Shown here piece by piece: positions 10,546 to 22,300 of a stretch of DNA of 64,000 nt. A model generated the notes under the pieces. That model had not been told where the DNA came from and made no database searches. It saw only the letters and a program-made list of their open reading frames with translations. Source of the DNA: Pictodentalium vernedei (taxonomy: Eukaryota > Mollusca > Scaphopoda > Dentaliida > Dentaliidae); NCBI GenBank assembly GCA_031216915.1, contig CM062290.1, positions 164,774,453 through 164,838,452 of the forward strand, given 5' to 3'. The translations under genes and the position numbers were made by a program. Numbering within the stretch: the first letter of the stretch is position 1; each line of letters opens with the position of its first letter.

Positions 10546-11436
10546 GTATTGTCACAAACAATGCCCACATCATCAACATATTCATTTTTCTGAGGCACTA
10601 AAGTATACTCTTTAAAAAGTGATCGGCGACTGCGAGGCGTCGGAAAATTGGAAACCTCCGAGAAATTTTTGTCTGTGTGTCGAGTATTGTTTATTCAAAG
10701 CAACAACTACCCCCGGAAGATGGCAGCCGACGAGACATTTTCCTGTATGGGAACAGTAAGCGTTTTAGCAAACCAGTTGCATGGAGATCGGTTTGACACT
10801 CTCTATCGTGCCCATTCCAATCAGGAGTCATATGCTATGTTTTTGAAGCCAAAAATGAAAATTTGATTTGAACGTGTCGTGTTGTAGCGGTGTTATGTTA
10901 AGGTTTATTGAAGATATTTATTTGATCCTAAACGAGGCCTAAAGCTTGGAATTCCTTAATTTCTTCAATCGTAATTTATATTCAGTGCTGAGCTTTTGTC
11001 AATGAGAGCATTCTGGGGCTTCTCTCTCACCTGCATTACCAGCTACGTATATGGCGGCTGTCTTGACAAAATCCGTTTTGAGTGAATGTATATACGACAA
11101 AACAATAAAGCTATGCATTATTCATCAGATACGGCACGAAAATTAGATAATCTTGGCTTTTATTGATAATAATTAACTCCGAATAAGATTAAATCACTAT
11201 TTGTGCCAACAGAACTGGGAAATTGATTGTCGCTTTTAAGTGCGTTTAGTGATGGGTAGGCATCCGGTGAATACTACCATGACAAAAATATAAATGTAAG
11301 AAATCTATATTATACACGCGAATTAAGTGTATTCCCAATTGGAGCTGGGATGTTCTGTCGGGTTTCGATATCTTTTTCATCCACGTCTTTGGCGTAGTCA
11401 TTTGAACCTGAGCCTGTTCAATCAAACTTATCACTA
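10546..11436. other. Mostly unassigned; degenerate family A piece at 10822-10866
   Basis: CAGGAGTCATATGCTATGTT then TTTGAAGCCAAAAATGAAAA is an old half-palindrome of family A. The rest is unassigned. Confidence 0.4.
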
Positions 11437-11439
11437 CCA

Positions 11440-11752
11440 TGGGGCGCGGTAGCGTCGCGGTAACCGGTTCTCGTCAGATCACCGAAGTTAAGCAACGTCG
11501 AGCGCGGTTAGTAGTTGGATGGGTGATCATTTCGGCGACTGATTCGCGCTCCCGTGTTGTGTCCTTGAGCAAGGCACTTAACCCTGATTTTCTACATGGG
11601 GAACAATGACGGTGTGTACTAAGGCGTACTGCACGTCGAAGGTGCGCATGTCTTCAACCAATCTAACCCTGCCTGTGCCGTTGTGCAGGGTTCAGAGTTA
11701 CGATGTTGGAGAGCTGACAGTTGCTCGTCGTTGCTCGGTGGTTCTCTCCGGC
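11440..11752 (+). mobile_element. 5S-rRNA-headed SINE, copy S4
   Basis: The head (11466-11528) matches the internal promoter part of 5S rRNA: TCTCGTCAGATCACCGAAGT, TAAGCAACGTC, and AGTTGGATGGGTGATCA. This is the A-box to C-box region of RNA polymerase III type 1 promoters. It is followed by GTGTCCTTGAGCAAGGCACT and the same body as the tRNA-headed SINEs (TACTAAGGCGTACTGCACGT, GAGCTGACAGTTGCTCGTCG). The 3' tail is cut off where a family G sequence begins. 5S-headed SINEs are known (SINE3 class). The shared body indicates a head exchange. Confidence 0.85.
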
Positions 11753-11828
11753 TTTGAAAGTTATAGCTTGGGTTATAACTCCACTCTGCGGGTGATTAAG
11801 TTACAATCCACTCTCCGCGTGCTGTAAC
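11753..11828 (+). repeat. Half of element family G
   Basis: TTTGAAAGTTATAGCTTGGG and GTTACAATCCACTCTCCGC match the right arm of the complete element at 17264-17520. Confidence 0.65.
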
Positions 11829-12160
11829 TGCTCTCTTTCGAACACGACCATTTGGTATTTCCCTTACGAGACAATTATAGCATGCAGTCATGGGAACCAG
11901 TAGGGAGCTTTGTCAGCCCAAAATCATGTTCCATTCATACCAGTTGAAGAGAAATTCGCTTAGCAAAATTTCGTTCCAATTTCTGATCGAGAATATGCTT
12001 TCTTGGGGTATTCGCCCCGAAAGTCGTTAACAAATATAGGAATATGTAAACGGCGATTTATCAATAAAACAGAGATAGGGATTAGTTTTCACCTGGGCTA
12101 TATACTCAAATGCTTAGAAAACAATCATAAAACAACTACTTGCCACATTTCTGTTGATGA

Positions 12161-12397
12161 ATGTACCCTTTACCTAACGAATCGCCCGCATCCGCCCGCG
12201 TAATATGCAAATTGAGCAGTTGAAAAAATTAAATTTTTCAAAATATTTCAACAAAACCATATCATGTGACCCCTCATTGGAACGAGCTCTTTGAGCTCGT
12301 TCCAATGAGGGCTCACATGATATGGTTTTTTGGAAAAATTTTAAAAAATTGTATTTAAAATAATAAATTTTGATATCGTCTGCGTTGGGTAAATTAT
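12161..12397 (+). mobile_element. MITE family B, copy 1a
   Basis: Left end CCCTTTACCTAACGAATCGC, arms AAAACCATATCATGTGACCC around CTCATTGGAACGAGCTC, right end GATATCGTCTGCGTTGGGTA. It abuts an inverted second copy, and no TTAA remains at the join. Confidence 0.75.
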
Positions 12398-12572
12398 TTT
12401 AAATATCATTTTTTTAAATTTTTCAAAAAATTTCAACAAAACCATATCATGTGACCCCTCGCTGGAACGAGCTCGACGAGCACGTTCCAACGAGGGGTCA
12501 CATGATATGGTTTTGTTGAAATCCTTTGAAAAATAATATTTTTTCAACTGCTGAATTTGCATATTACGCCGC
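12398..12572 (-). mobile_element. MITE family B, copy 1b (truncated at both ends)
   Basis: Opposite orientation to copy 1a. Arms CCATATCATGTGACCCCTCG / complement, and the right side ends at GCATATTACGCCGC, where family F sequence starts. Confidence 0.7.
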
Positions 12573-12679
12573 TTTTCCAATCCACGATCGTGGCACGACC
12601 TGAATTCATGAAGTAGATAGTTGCCCAGTGAAAATGTGTGGTTGACCAATAAAGGCTGCACGCTGAAAATATCGACCCC

Positions 12680-12724
<45 letters not shown>

Positions 12725-12801
12725 CAAGTAACGAATATAGACTCTTCCAAGTGATGACACTGAACTGGCATGAAAGATACAATCAGGAATCAAAGGGTTA
12801 A
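12573..12801. mobile_element. MITE family F, copy 5, with poly-C and (CA)n
   Basis: Contains GTAGATAGTTGCCCAGTGAA, GGCTGCACGCTGAAAATAT and right end CAAAGGGTTAAATC as in other F copies. The centre is replaced by C21 (12676-12696) followed by (AC)14 (12697-12724). Confidence 0.6.
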
Positions 12802-12907
12802 ATCCTAGGTCCATTGATTAAACTTTGCTTATGTGACCAATCCGTCTTATTCGAATTATCATGTGGACGGAACCTCCTTTGTGATAATCCACTCTACAAT
12901 ATGTTCT

Positions 12908-13218
12908 ACAAGAATACAGTACTGTGATCGCCAAACGGTCTATTTTTCGACAGGATCGCGATCTGATCACGATCAGAACACGATACATTTACATCATTGG
13001 ATCGGGATTTCATAAACAAAATACCGCGAAATCAAAACCGCACAAGGAAATCAAAGCAAAAATAGCAACTGAGGTTAATAGCTGTTTCATTTCTTTTTCG
13101 ATAGGTGGGATTCTATTGTTCTGAGGGGAAAGTGGACAGAATTGCAACCAGATCGTAACCTTTTCGCCATCTGATCGCAATATTCTGAAACCGCCCTTTA
13201 ATCACTGTTCCGTAGACG
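12908..13218 (+). mobile_element. Element family H, copy 2 (uninterrupted)
   Basis: Ends ACAGTACTGTGATCGCC and a mutated complement AATCACTGTTCCGTAG. Inner inverted words GACAGGATCGCGATCTGATC and ACCAGATCGTAACC. It gives the empty-site order for copy 1. No coding capacity. Confidence 0.6.
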
Positions 13219-14384
13219 TTCTTTTGAGTTATAAAACAAATACATTGGTTTATTGATCAAGTTTGTCACTTGTTGCCAACGAGGAAAAATCCAAAAATGA
13301 ATTACATGAGTGCCAAACCTAACTCATCAAGTGTCCATGAGAACAATCTGATTACTTCTTCGAAAAACCTATGAATAGTCAGTCTGTGCAATGAATGACA
13401 CACGAGACAACACATGGTACACTACGCAAAACATTTGCTCTTTAGGGTTTTTTCGAACTTCCGATTTGTTTAAATGCGGCAAAGGGAATTTTGTTTTCAT
13501 TTGCTACCAGAGTTGATGAGTGATTGAATTCTTTCATATTGAACTTGCCCTTAATTAAAGCATTTCCTGACTAACTTCCGTGTGGTCAATTTCTATAGAA
13601 TACTCGAACGATACTTTAAACTTTACAGCTTGTGTCGCAAAGAATTAGTTCGATTCATAACGCACCTTTAGCAATATTAGTTGAATACTTTGACAGAGAA
13701 ATTAGAACAGAAATTCTACGTTGATTCTGCTGTGAGTAAACTCTCTACCTTCGCAACCGGACGCATACAGACGCAAACGGACGGATTCGCTCCGTTTAGG
13801 GGTGTTATTATCTTTCAGAAGAGAAACATAATATAACATGTGCGGTATTCTGTGTGTGGGGGTGAGGTGAGTATGTGCATCGCGGTGCATGTGTGGGCTA
13901 AGGTGTGTTAAGATGAGTTGAGTGGTGCGAGGTTTGAGTAACAGTAAACTCAAATATTAAATGTCACACGTATTCATAGGGTGATCATTTCTTTGTGACT
14001 TTGTCATGGTGTGGCTGTAGGGTCGTATTTCAGTTGTGACGGTTAAATGATAGCACACTTGTGTTATGGCCAGGTTATTAAGTCATCCAACGAAGTAGGA
14101 ATGACTTATTGCGATCGTTAGCGTTTTTTGTATTTTTAACTTGAATACCTCCTGAAGTTTTTTTTTTTTACTTTTCCAAATTTTGACCACCGATGCGAGC
14201 CAATTTTAAGTTTTTTTCGATACTTTTTAAGTCATCCAACGAAGTTGGTGACTTAAAACGAACTGTGAACTATTTTTTTTTTTTTTTTTTTCGTCAGACA
14301 TATTTTTCGGGCACTTCTCACTGACCTGCGCTGATGAACTTTCGCACGCTTATTTACCATCACAAATAATGGAGAAATTCTACT
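13219..14384. other. Mostly unassigned; small hairpin repeated at 14078 and 14228
   Basis: TAAGTCATCCAACGAAGT occurs at about 14080 and 14228, the second as a near-palindrome with GGTGACTTAA. A GT-rich patch lies at 13850-13935. No gene is recognised. Confidence 0.4.
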
Positions 14385-14590
14385 TTTCACTTTCAGGGTC
14401 TAACCCTTATTCAAATAACTTATCCGATTTTAACGATTTTTCTCCATCTTTGAATATCAACGCCTGTATCAAGACTCCCTCTTTTAAACTTTGCAAACCC
14501 CGTCTCCAACATAAACCATATCTAAAAATTGTGTGTCCAGAAATTCTCAAGGGTTATGGCCGTACTGAAGGGTGACGTTATTGACTTTTT
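14385..14590 (+). repeat. Diverged repeat unit X, copy 1
   Basis: Shares collinear words with 16195-16402: ACCATATCTAAAA / GCCATATCTAAAAC, GTCCAGAAATTC / ATCCAGAAATTCCC, and CTGAAGGGTGACGTTATTGA / TTGAAGGGTGACATTATTGA. Confidence 0.6.
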
Positions 14591-15103
14591 ATCCCACAAA
14601 TGGCCGTTTATTCGAACAATAAAGGCCTTTGATAATTTTTTGCTTTATTTTGCTTTAATTACCTAGTAGGGTGATAACTTTTCCCCATAGGTTTAACACA
14701 CGAAAAATTTATCACCCTCCTAGGGAGTTGGAAACGGACTATACTATGTTGACCTCCGGCGTTCTATTTGAAAGGTCGGGATATCTTGACCTGATTTACG
14801 CGTTTCAGAAATCTGCGGAAACGAAGCGACTTAAACGTAATTAAATGAGTTGTACCGGTATAACATTATATGCCGCATGTTCATTGCGAGCAAACATTAA
14901 GGAATACTCATAATTAATTAACAAAAGTATTCAAAAATAAAACTCGATTTTGAAATACCTAATGCCATTAGTGGCAGGTGTACTGTTAATTTGGATTTTG
15001 CCTGGGGATGTACATATGCTCGATGGGCGGTACCTCGCATCGATAGACGATAAACAATTATTCTGTTTCAGGAGAGAAAGAACGTGAACGATGTTCTTTA
15101 ATT

Positions 15104-15430
15104 ATGAGTAACCTTACCTCTCCTCCCAGCACAGCAACGCGTAACACGAAGTACACTCTTCACAATTCCAATACAACTGAATTCACACATTATTGTCAAA
15201 ATAATTTGAACACACCTCTATCACGTGCTGTTGAACCCATGGTTTCCCCACACGAATCTCGGATAACCGCAATAACTATTTCCCCATTAGAACAAAATGG
15301 TGGCACAAGTGTTAACATTAACGACTTCCATTTGCAGCATACTGGACTCTCGAATCCAAGCATATTATTGAATAGTTTATTTCACGGACGTATTTACGTT
15401 AACACTTTAAACATCAACATACAAAAATGA
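15104..15430 (+). CDS. Unassigned 108-residue open frame
   Basis: An ATG-initiated frame of 108 codons, rich in Ser/Thr/Asn, with no motif I recognise. A pyrimidine-rich CTGTTTCAG lies 30 bases upstream and would serve as a splice acceptor. It sits between repeat blocks and may be chance or a decayed element frame. No homology is claimed. Confidence 0.15.
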   Translation: MSNLTSPPSTATRNTKYTLHNSNTTEFTHYCQNNLNTPLSRAVEPMVSPHESRITAITISPLEQNGGTSVNINDFHLQHTGLSNPSILLNSLFHGRIYVNTLNINIQK

Positions 15431-15795
15431 ACTGACATTCGTGGCCTGCTTTGAAAGTGGCCCAATTGCTCTCACCCACTCAATGCTACATGAACACGTT
15501 GTAATGTAGCATAATTAACAGTTCAATTGTTGTTTTCTTTGAAAGGTTTGAAAGTATTACACAATGCCAGTACAAAAGAATATAGATTGCTGATTTAATA
15601 AATGCAAGTTTAGCTGACGTTTGTTGGGGAATTATTTTTAGACAGAAATGTATCACTGCGCCTTATTTATTTTTTACAATTTTCTCTTGTAAATCGAAAT
15701 GGGCTAATGGACTCCTCACTTCGAGCTACGTTTTGTAGCGAATAACAGCGCGATTTTGCCGCAACTTCTTTGTAAAATATTTATGGGATAAACAA

Positions 15796-15937
15796 AATAA
15801 ACGTATAGTGTTTTCAAGTAAAAAAATTATTCTACTCGTAGAATTAAGAATGAAACCGACTCGCCAGAGGCTCGTCGGTTTCATTCTTAATCCTACTCGT
15901 AGAATATTTTTTTTTTTGAAATCACTATACGTTTATT
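15796..15937. repeat. Foldback R (142-bp inverted repeat)
   Basis: Arms AATAAACGTATAGTG / CACTATACGTTTATT, with inner TCTACTCGTAGAATTAAGAA and the loop GACTCGCCAGAGGCTCGTC. The loop is nearly identical to foldback Q although the arms are unrelated. Confidence 0.75.
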
Positions 15938-15949
15938 CTATATAACGTC

Positions 15950-16115
15950 ATAAAAAATAAATGACGTCTGATTGCGATAAAAATTTGAGTATGTTGTAGA
16001 GCACCAAAATTAGGAGATAACAGTTTTTTAGTTTTTTCAATTCAGCCCCATTTTTGACGGTTTTAGGTCACTTGAAGTTTCAGTACTTTTTAGCTTTAAA
16101 AACTTAAAGGACAAA
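15950..16115 (+). repeat. Diverged repeat unit Y, copy 1
   Basis: Words TGACGTCTGATTGCGAT, ATGTTGTAGAGCA and CCCCATTTTTGACGG recur about 440 bp downstream at 16400-16545. Confidence 0.6.
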
Positions 16116-16194
16116 ACGGCGATACACATAACTTCCTTGTCACAATTACTATAGCATTGACTCTCTGTAACCTTGTTTCACGCTTGAGACGTCC

Positions 16195-16545
16195 CTTAAC
16201 ATTTTCAAATTTCCACCTTTATCCAAAACAACGTCAGTTTTAACGTTTTTTCTCACTCTTTGAATCGCAACACATGTATCAAGCGTCTTAATTTCAACCT
16301 TTCCATATCTCACCTCCAATAAAAGCCATATCTAAAACTTTTATACCAATCCAGAAATTCCCAATTGTTATTGCCGAATTGAAGGGTGACATTATTGACG
16401 CCAACGTATGACGTCAGATTCTGATCACATTTTAGTGTGTTGTAGAACAAAAAAATAGAAGTTCGCTGTTTCAATTTAACGATGTATCCCCATTTTTGAC
16501 GTTTATACGTCACTTCAAGGTTTTATCATTCTTTACATATTTATT
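16195..16545 (+). repeat. Diverged repeat units X (copy 2) and Y (copy 2)
   Basis: X copy 2 is followed directly by Y copy 2 (TGACGTCAGATTCTGATC, CCCCATTTTTGACGTTTA). With the copies at 14385 and 15950 this suggests an old tandem array, interrupted between 14.6 and 15.95 kb. Confidence 0.55.
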
Positions 16546-16569
16546 AAATTACTAAGCCTTTTTAAAGGG

Positions 16570-16820
16570 TTAACCCTTTACCTAACATGAAAAGCAGACG
16601 ACAGTTGCAAACAAAATTCTTGAATAACTAATTGTTTTCATTTTTGTCTCAAAAACATAGGCTATGATCCCTCATTGGAACGAGCTCTCAACGAGCTCGT
16701 TCCAAAGAGGGGTCATAACCTATGTTTTTGAGACAAAAATAAAAAAATAATGAAAATTAATTGGCGATTTATGCGAATAGCGCTGGCCGGTTTGGGCCGT
16801 TACGTTGGGTAAAGGGTTAA
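16570..16820 (-). mobile_element. MITE family A, copy 3
   Basis: TTAA at both ends, left end CCCTTTACCTAACATGAAAA, right end ACGTTGGGTAAAGGG. The core has mismatched arms: CTCATTGG on the left but CCAAAGAG on the right. Confidence 0.85.
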
Positions 16821-17263
16821 AATGCGTTTTGGGGGTTTCAGAATGGTATGACAATGTTCGGTCGAATTCTTACAAATAACAATGAAAATTATGACAAGCT
16901 GTTCCCAGAAATCCGGCCAGTGTTTACTGTCACTGGATGGTACTTTTATTCCGGTGGGAGATATGCACAGCCTTCAACAGGGGGGGGGGGCGATCTGGGA
17001 TGCGTTACCCAGCGGCTTAATATGTAAAATGACGACAGACACCTTCTCCTCATTGTTGAGCGGTTCAGTGTTGAGTAACTTCTGGAAATTCGGTTTGCGA
17101 TTTCCAAACCATCTGGTATTCAATCTGCAGTCGTGAGGCTGCGAGCTGAAAGTAATAGTTCGTAGTTGGCCTACCCCACACATTAACTCTTCTAATAAAT
17201 GTCATTGTGTTAACCAACCGAAACACAGTCCAGAAACATCAGTGGTGACAGTTTATACAACAA

Positions 17264-17520
17264 TACGTGGAGAGTGTATTATCACTAAATCACCCGCAGA
17301 GTGAAGATTCCACCCAAGCAATAATTGCAAATTTGTTGCAAAGCATAACCAGTACAAGCAAAGTTTCAGTCAATGGACCACCGGGTTAAACCCGGAGGTC
17401 CATTGGCTGAAACATTGCTTGTGTTTTTTGTCGATATATACAAAATTTGAAAGTTATAGCTTGGGTGATAACGTCACTCTGTGGGTGATTTAGTTACAAT
17501 CCACTCTCCGCAAACTGTAT
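17264..17520. mobile_element. Element family G (long inverted repeat with central hairpin)
   Basis: Left arm ACGTGGAGAGTGTATTATCA, right arm GTTACAATCCACTCTCCGC. Inside, AAATCACCCGCAGAGTG pairs with CACTCTGTGGGTGATTT. The central hairpin 17358-17423 has GGACCACCGGGTTAAACCC and TCCATTGGCTGAAAC. It is a MITE-like structure with no reading frame; superfamily unknown. Confidence 0.65.
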
Positions 17521-17945
17521 TTTTCCAAAAATCACTACTCTAAACTAGAAAATTGTGATTCTGCAGAATCACAGGCTCACCATGCTTGATAAAATAGTAC
17601 TGAAACTACCCCAATTCAAGTTACCAAAACTGAGAGAGGGTTTTTATCAAAGATCTAACCATATAACAGCAGCTTTGCTTACCAAGCATCTCTACATACC
17701 GGAAAACATAGAGTTTAAAGTTACCTGAATTATAAGTTTGTTTTACAAACAGCGTGGCATCTTCCTGTACTAAAATTATGATCATATATCAGTCGCTGTA
17801 TAGGGATTTTAACTTGGGAAGTTGTGCAGTTTTGCTAAAAATCACAAACCATGGCCAATTAACTGTCGATTTGGGGTTAAAAGTGATGGCGCTGCTCGAT
17901 TATGTTGTTTCATCATATTACACTCTAAATATACGGAAAAATTGA

Positions 17946-18205
17946 TCTAGCCTGTACTCAAACTTCGCCTTATTTTTCTGAAATGAGTTTGCCATATTGT
18001 CTCAGATTTGGCGCGTATAATGTTTTCATTAAAATGACGGGTTGTGGAGAAATAACTTTAGATGTCTGCCCATTTCTGAGATCTACAGGCCACAAAACTG
18101 AGGTGGAATTTATAGGATAATCAGAATATATAAGTTAAGTCTGAGGTCTCTACTTGAAAAAGCAAGATTATTTAGTTTGCAATTCCTTACAAAGAAAACC
18201 AAAAA
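17946..18205 (+). repeat. Diverged relative of the ~550-bp tandem unit at 23.3-24.5 kb
   Basis: Words ATCTACAGGCCACAAAACTG, GAGGTGGAATTT and ATTCCTTACAAAGAAAA are in the same order as in 23930-24085 and 24480-24545. Confidence 0.45.
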
Positions 18206-18224
18206 GCCCGCCATTGGAATGAAG

Positions 18225-18475
18225 TCTTGGAGCTCGCCCCCTCGCCCTGAACCCATGGGAAAGGAGACAGTGACTGTTTACTGTGGGAAACAAGCTCAGC
18301 AAGTTTTATTGGTAAAATTGGTGCTCTATAACTTGGGTGGAAGTCTTTCAAAATGTGCAGCATGGGTATAAACAATTGGTTGGACTGGGCTTTACATCCA
18401 TGTTGTGGTCATGTCCAACCTTTGTGTATACGTATGTATCCTTAAGTACTAACAACTGAATAAATAAATAAGCTC
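18225..18475 (+). mobile_element. Second SINE-like family (SII), copy 1
   Basis: Contains GGTGGAAGTCTTTCAAAATG, AGCATGGGTATAAACAATTG and CATGTTGTGGTCATGTCC, ending in an AATAAATAAATAA tail. Two other copies (36000 and 52047) have the same order. Confidence 0.55.
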
Positions 18476-18884
18476 GTTCTAATGTGGATTCTGAGGCTGT
18501 GTCCTGGAGATAAGGAATGATATTACTAAGTTCTTTGAGAATCTCAATTTGAAGGTGATGTCATCTATCCAAGTCGAGTAAATGTATGTGTGTGTGTGGG
18601 GGGGGGGGGGGGGCATGGACTGTGGCTGTGGGACAAGGAAAGGAAAAAAAAAACATAGGCTAATTGACTACAGAGCGATTGTACAATGACATAGAATTAC
18701 TAAGTTAAGTCGGACAACCCATTTTCTGTCCTAGTGAAATTAAACGGGTGACCCTTTGCAATGATGTTAACTTAATCTAATCTTGGTAAGTATAAAACGG
18801 TTAACTCATTGTTCATTGCAATTGACAAAACAGACAGGTGTTTTTCACGGAAATCACTCTTCCAACTTTATCATCTTCTCGTAA
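18476..18884. other. Unassigned; (TG)n plus G16 tract at 18598
   Basis: A G16 tract (18598-18613) preceded by TGTGTGTGTG. Nothing else recognised. Confidence 0.5.
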
Positions 18885-18886
18885 TA

Positions 18887-19032
18887 TGCCCCATAATCAT
18901 GCTAATTGGAACGAGCTCATCGGGCTCGTTCCGGTAAGTTGTCAGGAGCTGTGTTTAGGGACAAAGAACACACATATTTAGTCAATACAAGAATTTCTTT
19001 GTGCAAGTGTCGTCTGCTATTGGCATTAGGTA
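18887..19032 (-). mobile_element. Degenerate MITE family A remnant
   Basis: TTGGAACGAGCTCATCGGGC, GTTTAGGGACAAAG and GCAAGTGTCGTCTGCTATTG followed by TTAGGTAAG are recognisable parts of the family A core and terminus. Confidence 0.6.
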
Positions 19033-19324
19033 AGATCACTGAGTTTGCTCCAATGAGGGGTGGTGGGCTCCACCAAGGACTGGAAACAAGAGCGTAAATG
19101 TCCCGCCAGACTGATTGTTGTACATATTTTGTTATTAAAAATTTGATTTTCTGTTTAATTGAAATGACTTATTGACATTCTCATCATATTCCGTATTCCC
19201 CTTAAGTAATAGGTGAAATATTGAATACTGGTATACAGCTGACTCATCCGAGCTCATTTTTCGAGCTCAATTTTTGAGCTCATTCTTTGATGGAACGAGC
19301 TCATTCCATCAAATCAGTCCATCA

Positions 19325-22300
19325 AATTTTTATGTTTTGTTTTGTAGAATGTAAGTCTTCCTTTCTTTACTTCTTTCTTTATCTTCACTACTTTATCATC
19401 TTTATTTATCTTCCTTTTGTATCTTCTCCTCAGCCATACCAGCCGTTAGCACTGCACAAAATCCAAAAAACTTTTCCAATTAATTTGTATATGTATACAG
19501 CTCCGCGTATCTTGTGTCCTGGGCCATTGCTGTCAGCAAACAATCTCAGTAAATTATGGAGGACAAAATAACACTAGATAATATTCAATTACTCGAAAAG
19601 TTTGACTTCACAGCGCTATTTAACAATAGTGCAGATTATGAAACAGAGAGTATATCACCTTTTAACATTCAACACTCTTATTGTAAGTACTTCAGTCCTC
19701 ATAACTTTAAAAATTCGTCTGTGCAAAATAACTCGTTGAGTTTATTCAACATCAATTGTAGAAGTCTGAACGCCAACTGGGACTCTTTTGTAAGTTTACT
19801 TAAGGACTTGCAACCCACAGTTAACAAATTTGATGTTATAGGCCTAACTGAGGTTTTCAATATACACCCGGATGTTGATTATAAGCTCAGTGGGTATCAC
19901 AGGCTCTTATTTAAAACACGCCCATCTGGTGATGACGGTAGAGGTGGTGTTGGACTCTATGTTAAAGAACACATAGCGTTTCGGATACGTGAAGATCTAA
20001 CTGTTTTTATCCCACATGTACTGGAATCGTTGTTTATTGAAATATTTAGCAATACAAACAATCCATGTGTTATTGGAATTATATACCGCCCCAACACTGC
20101 TCCTAGAGCGAATTTGAATCATTTCACAAGTGAAATATCTGAACTTCTGAATAAACTCAACGTTGGCAACACAAAAGCCATCTTAATGGGTGATTTTAAC
20201 ATTGACTTACTGAAGTAGAAGGAACATGATAAAACTAGAACTTTTGTTGATACCATGTTCAACGGAGGGTTCCTTCCTGTAATAACGAAACCAACGCGAG
20301 TAACTGAATACTCAGCGACTATAATTGATCACATTTACACGAATGCGTTATCATCAAATCATGAAGTTGGTATTATTATTACAGATATGTCAGATCATTT
20401 TGGCACATTCTATACAGAACATGCCTTTAAAGTAGACCAGGTATCACAAACTGCTAACAAGCGGTATTTTGGACCGAAGAATATTAATTCATTCAAAACT
20501 CTACTTGCTAATTCCAATTTCGAGTCCGTACTTGAGATCTCCTGCCCCAATACTGCATACAAAGTATTTATGAACATTTTGATGAGCATCTATGAAAGCG
20601 CATTTCCAATAAAAAAGACTAGTGTCCCTCCTAAGGTAATTAAGCACGAGGCCTGGATGACAAATGGCCTATTGCAGTCATCCTTGAATAAGAATAAATT
20701 ATATCACAAAAAACTAAAATTTCCCACTGATCTTAACATTAATAAATATAAACAATACTGTAGTTTATTCAATAAAATTAAACGTGCAGCCAAAGCTAAA
20801 TTCTACAAAGACGTATTATATGACAACAGAAACAATATGAGAAAAACCTGGGAAATTCTCCGAAATGCTATCAAAAGATCTAACAGTCCAAAAATGTTTC
20901 CCACAGAAATTACAGTTAATGGTAAACAAGAATCAAACCAAAACGATATAGCTAATCATTTTAATAAATACTTTTCGAAAATTGGTAAGACCATTAATGA
21001 TAGTATAGGTAGTACATCGAAACATTTCTCTGACTTTCTGCTTGGTAGTAATTCTGATAACTTTTTCATTACTCCAACGACTGAAGAAGAAGTGATATTC
21101 ACCATAAAATCAATGAAAGGAAAAGTAAGCAGAGACTGCAATGGCATCTCTTCTAAATTAATTAAAATGGTAATAAATGAGATAGCCCAGCCATTGACCC
21201 ATATTATAAATGCTTCTTTCATGAATGGAACGGTTCCCGATGAAATGAAAATAGCTAAAGTTGTGCCGCTTTACAAAACTGGTGGTCCTCAAAAAGTTGA
21301 AAATTACAGGCCGATAAGTATACTTCCAATACTGTCAAAGGTCCTCGAAAGACTCATGTTCAAAAGACTCTATAGTTTTTTAACGAAATATAATCTATTA
21401 TATCAACATCAATATGGTTTTCGCAAGAAGCACTCAACTTTCCATCCTATGTTACATCTTCTTAATTATATTGCAACAAATCACGATAAACGTAACAAAA
21501 ACTCCACACTGTCGCTATTCTTAGATTTTTCAAAAGCATTCGATACTGTTAACCATGACATCTTATTACAAAAACTTGAGTTTTATGGGATAAGAGGCAT
21601 GGCGAACTCATGGTTTCGCAGTTATCTACAGGGGCGGGTTCAATTTGTGGCGCTAAATGACACTGAATCTGATAAGGAAGACACCTTGAGTGGGGTTCCT
21701 CAAGGATCTGTACTAGGCCCTCTGCTATTTTCAGTTTACATCACTGATATCAGTAATTGCACAATATTAAATGTCCTTTCATTCGCCGATGACACAAATG
21801 GATATAAGTCAAACAGTAGCAGTGAACTTTTGTGTAACGATTTTAACCGAGAAATTGTGAAGTTGGGTGAATGGTGTAAAGCAAATAAAATTTCGCTAAA
21901 TGCCAAAAAAACTAAATATATATTGTTTAACCCATCCAGACATAATGATAATTATATAATAGATTTGTTGATGAACAACAGATATTTGGAGCGAGTTACA
22001 AATTCGACTCTTCACGGTAACGAAAAAGCTGTGAAGTTTTTAGGAGTTTATTTTGATGAAAATTTGAGCTTTGGTCAACACATTTCGCACATTACCTCAA
22101 AAATATCCAGAGCATTATATGTTATTTGTAGAGTAAAAAGAATACTTCCACACGATGCTTTGAAGTCGTTATATTTTTCACTTGTGCATAGCCATTTATT
22201 GTACTGCATTCAAGTATGGGGCCATGGTAATGGTACAAATAAACTTTTCCTCCTACAAAAGCGCGCATTACGGATAATTAACAACAAAAAATTTAATTTT

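Noticed and set aside
11466-11528. 5S rRNA gene
   Set aside because: Only the internal promoter part is present and it runs straight into a SINE body, so it is a SINE head.
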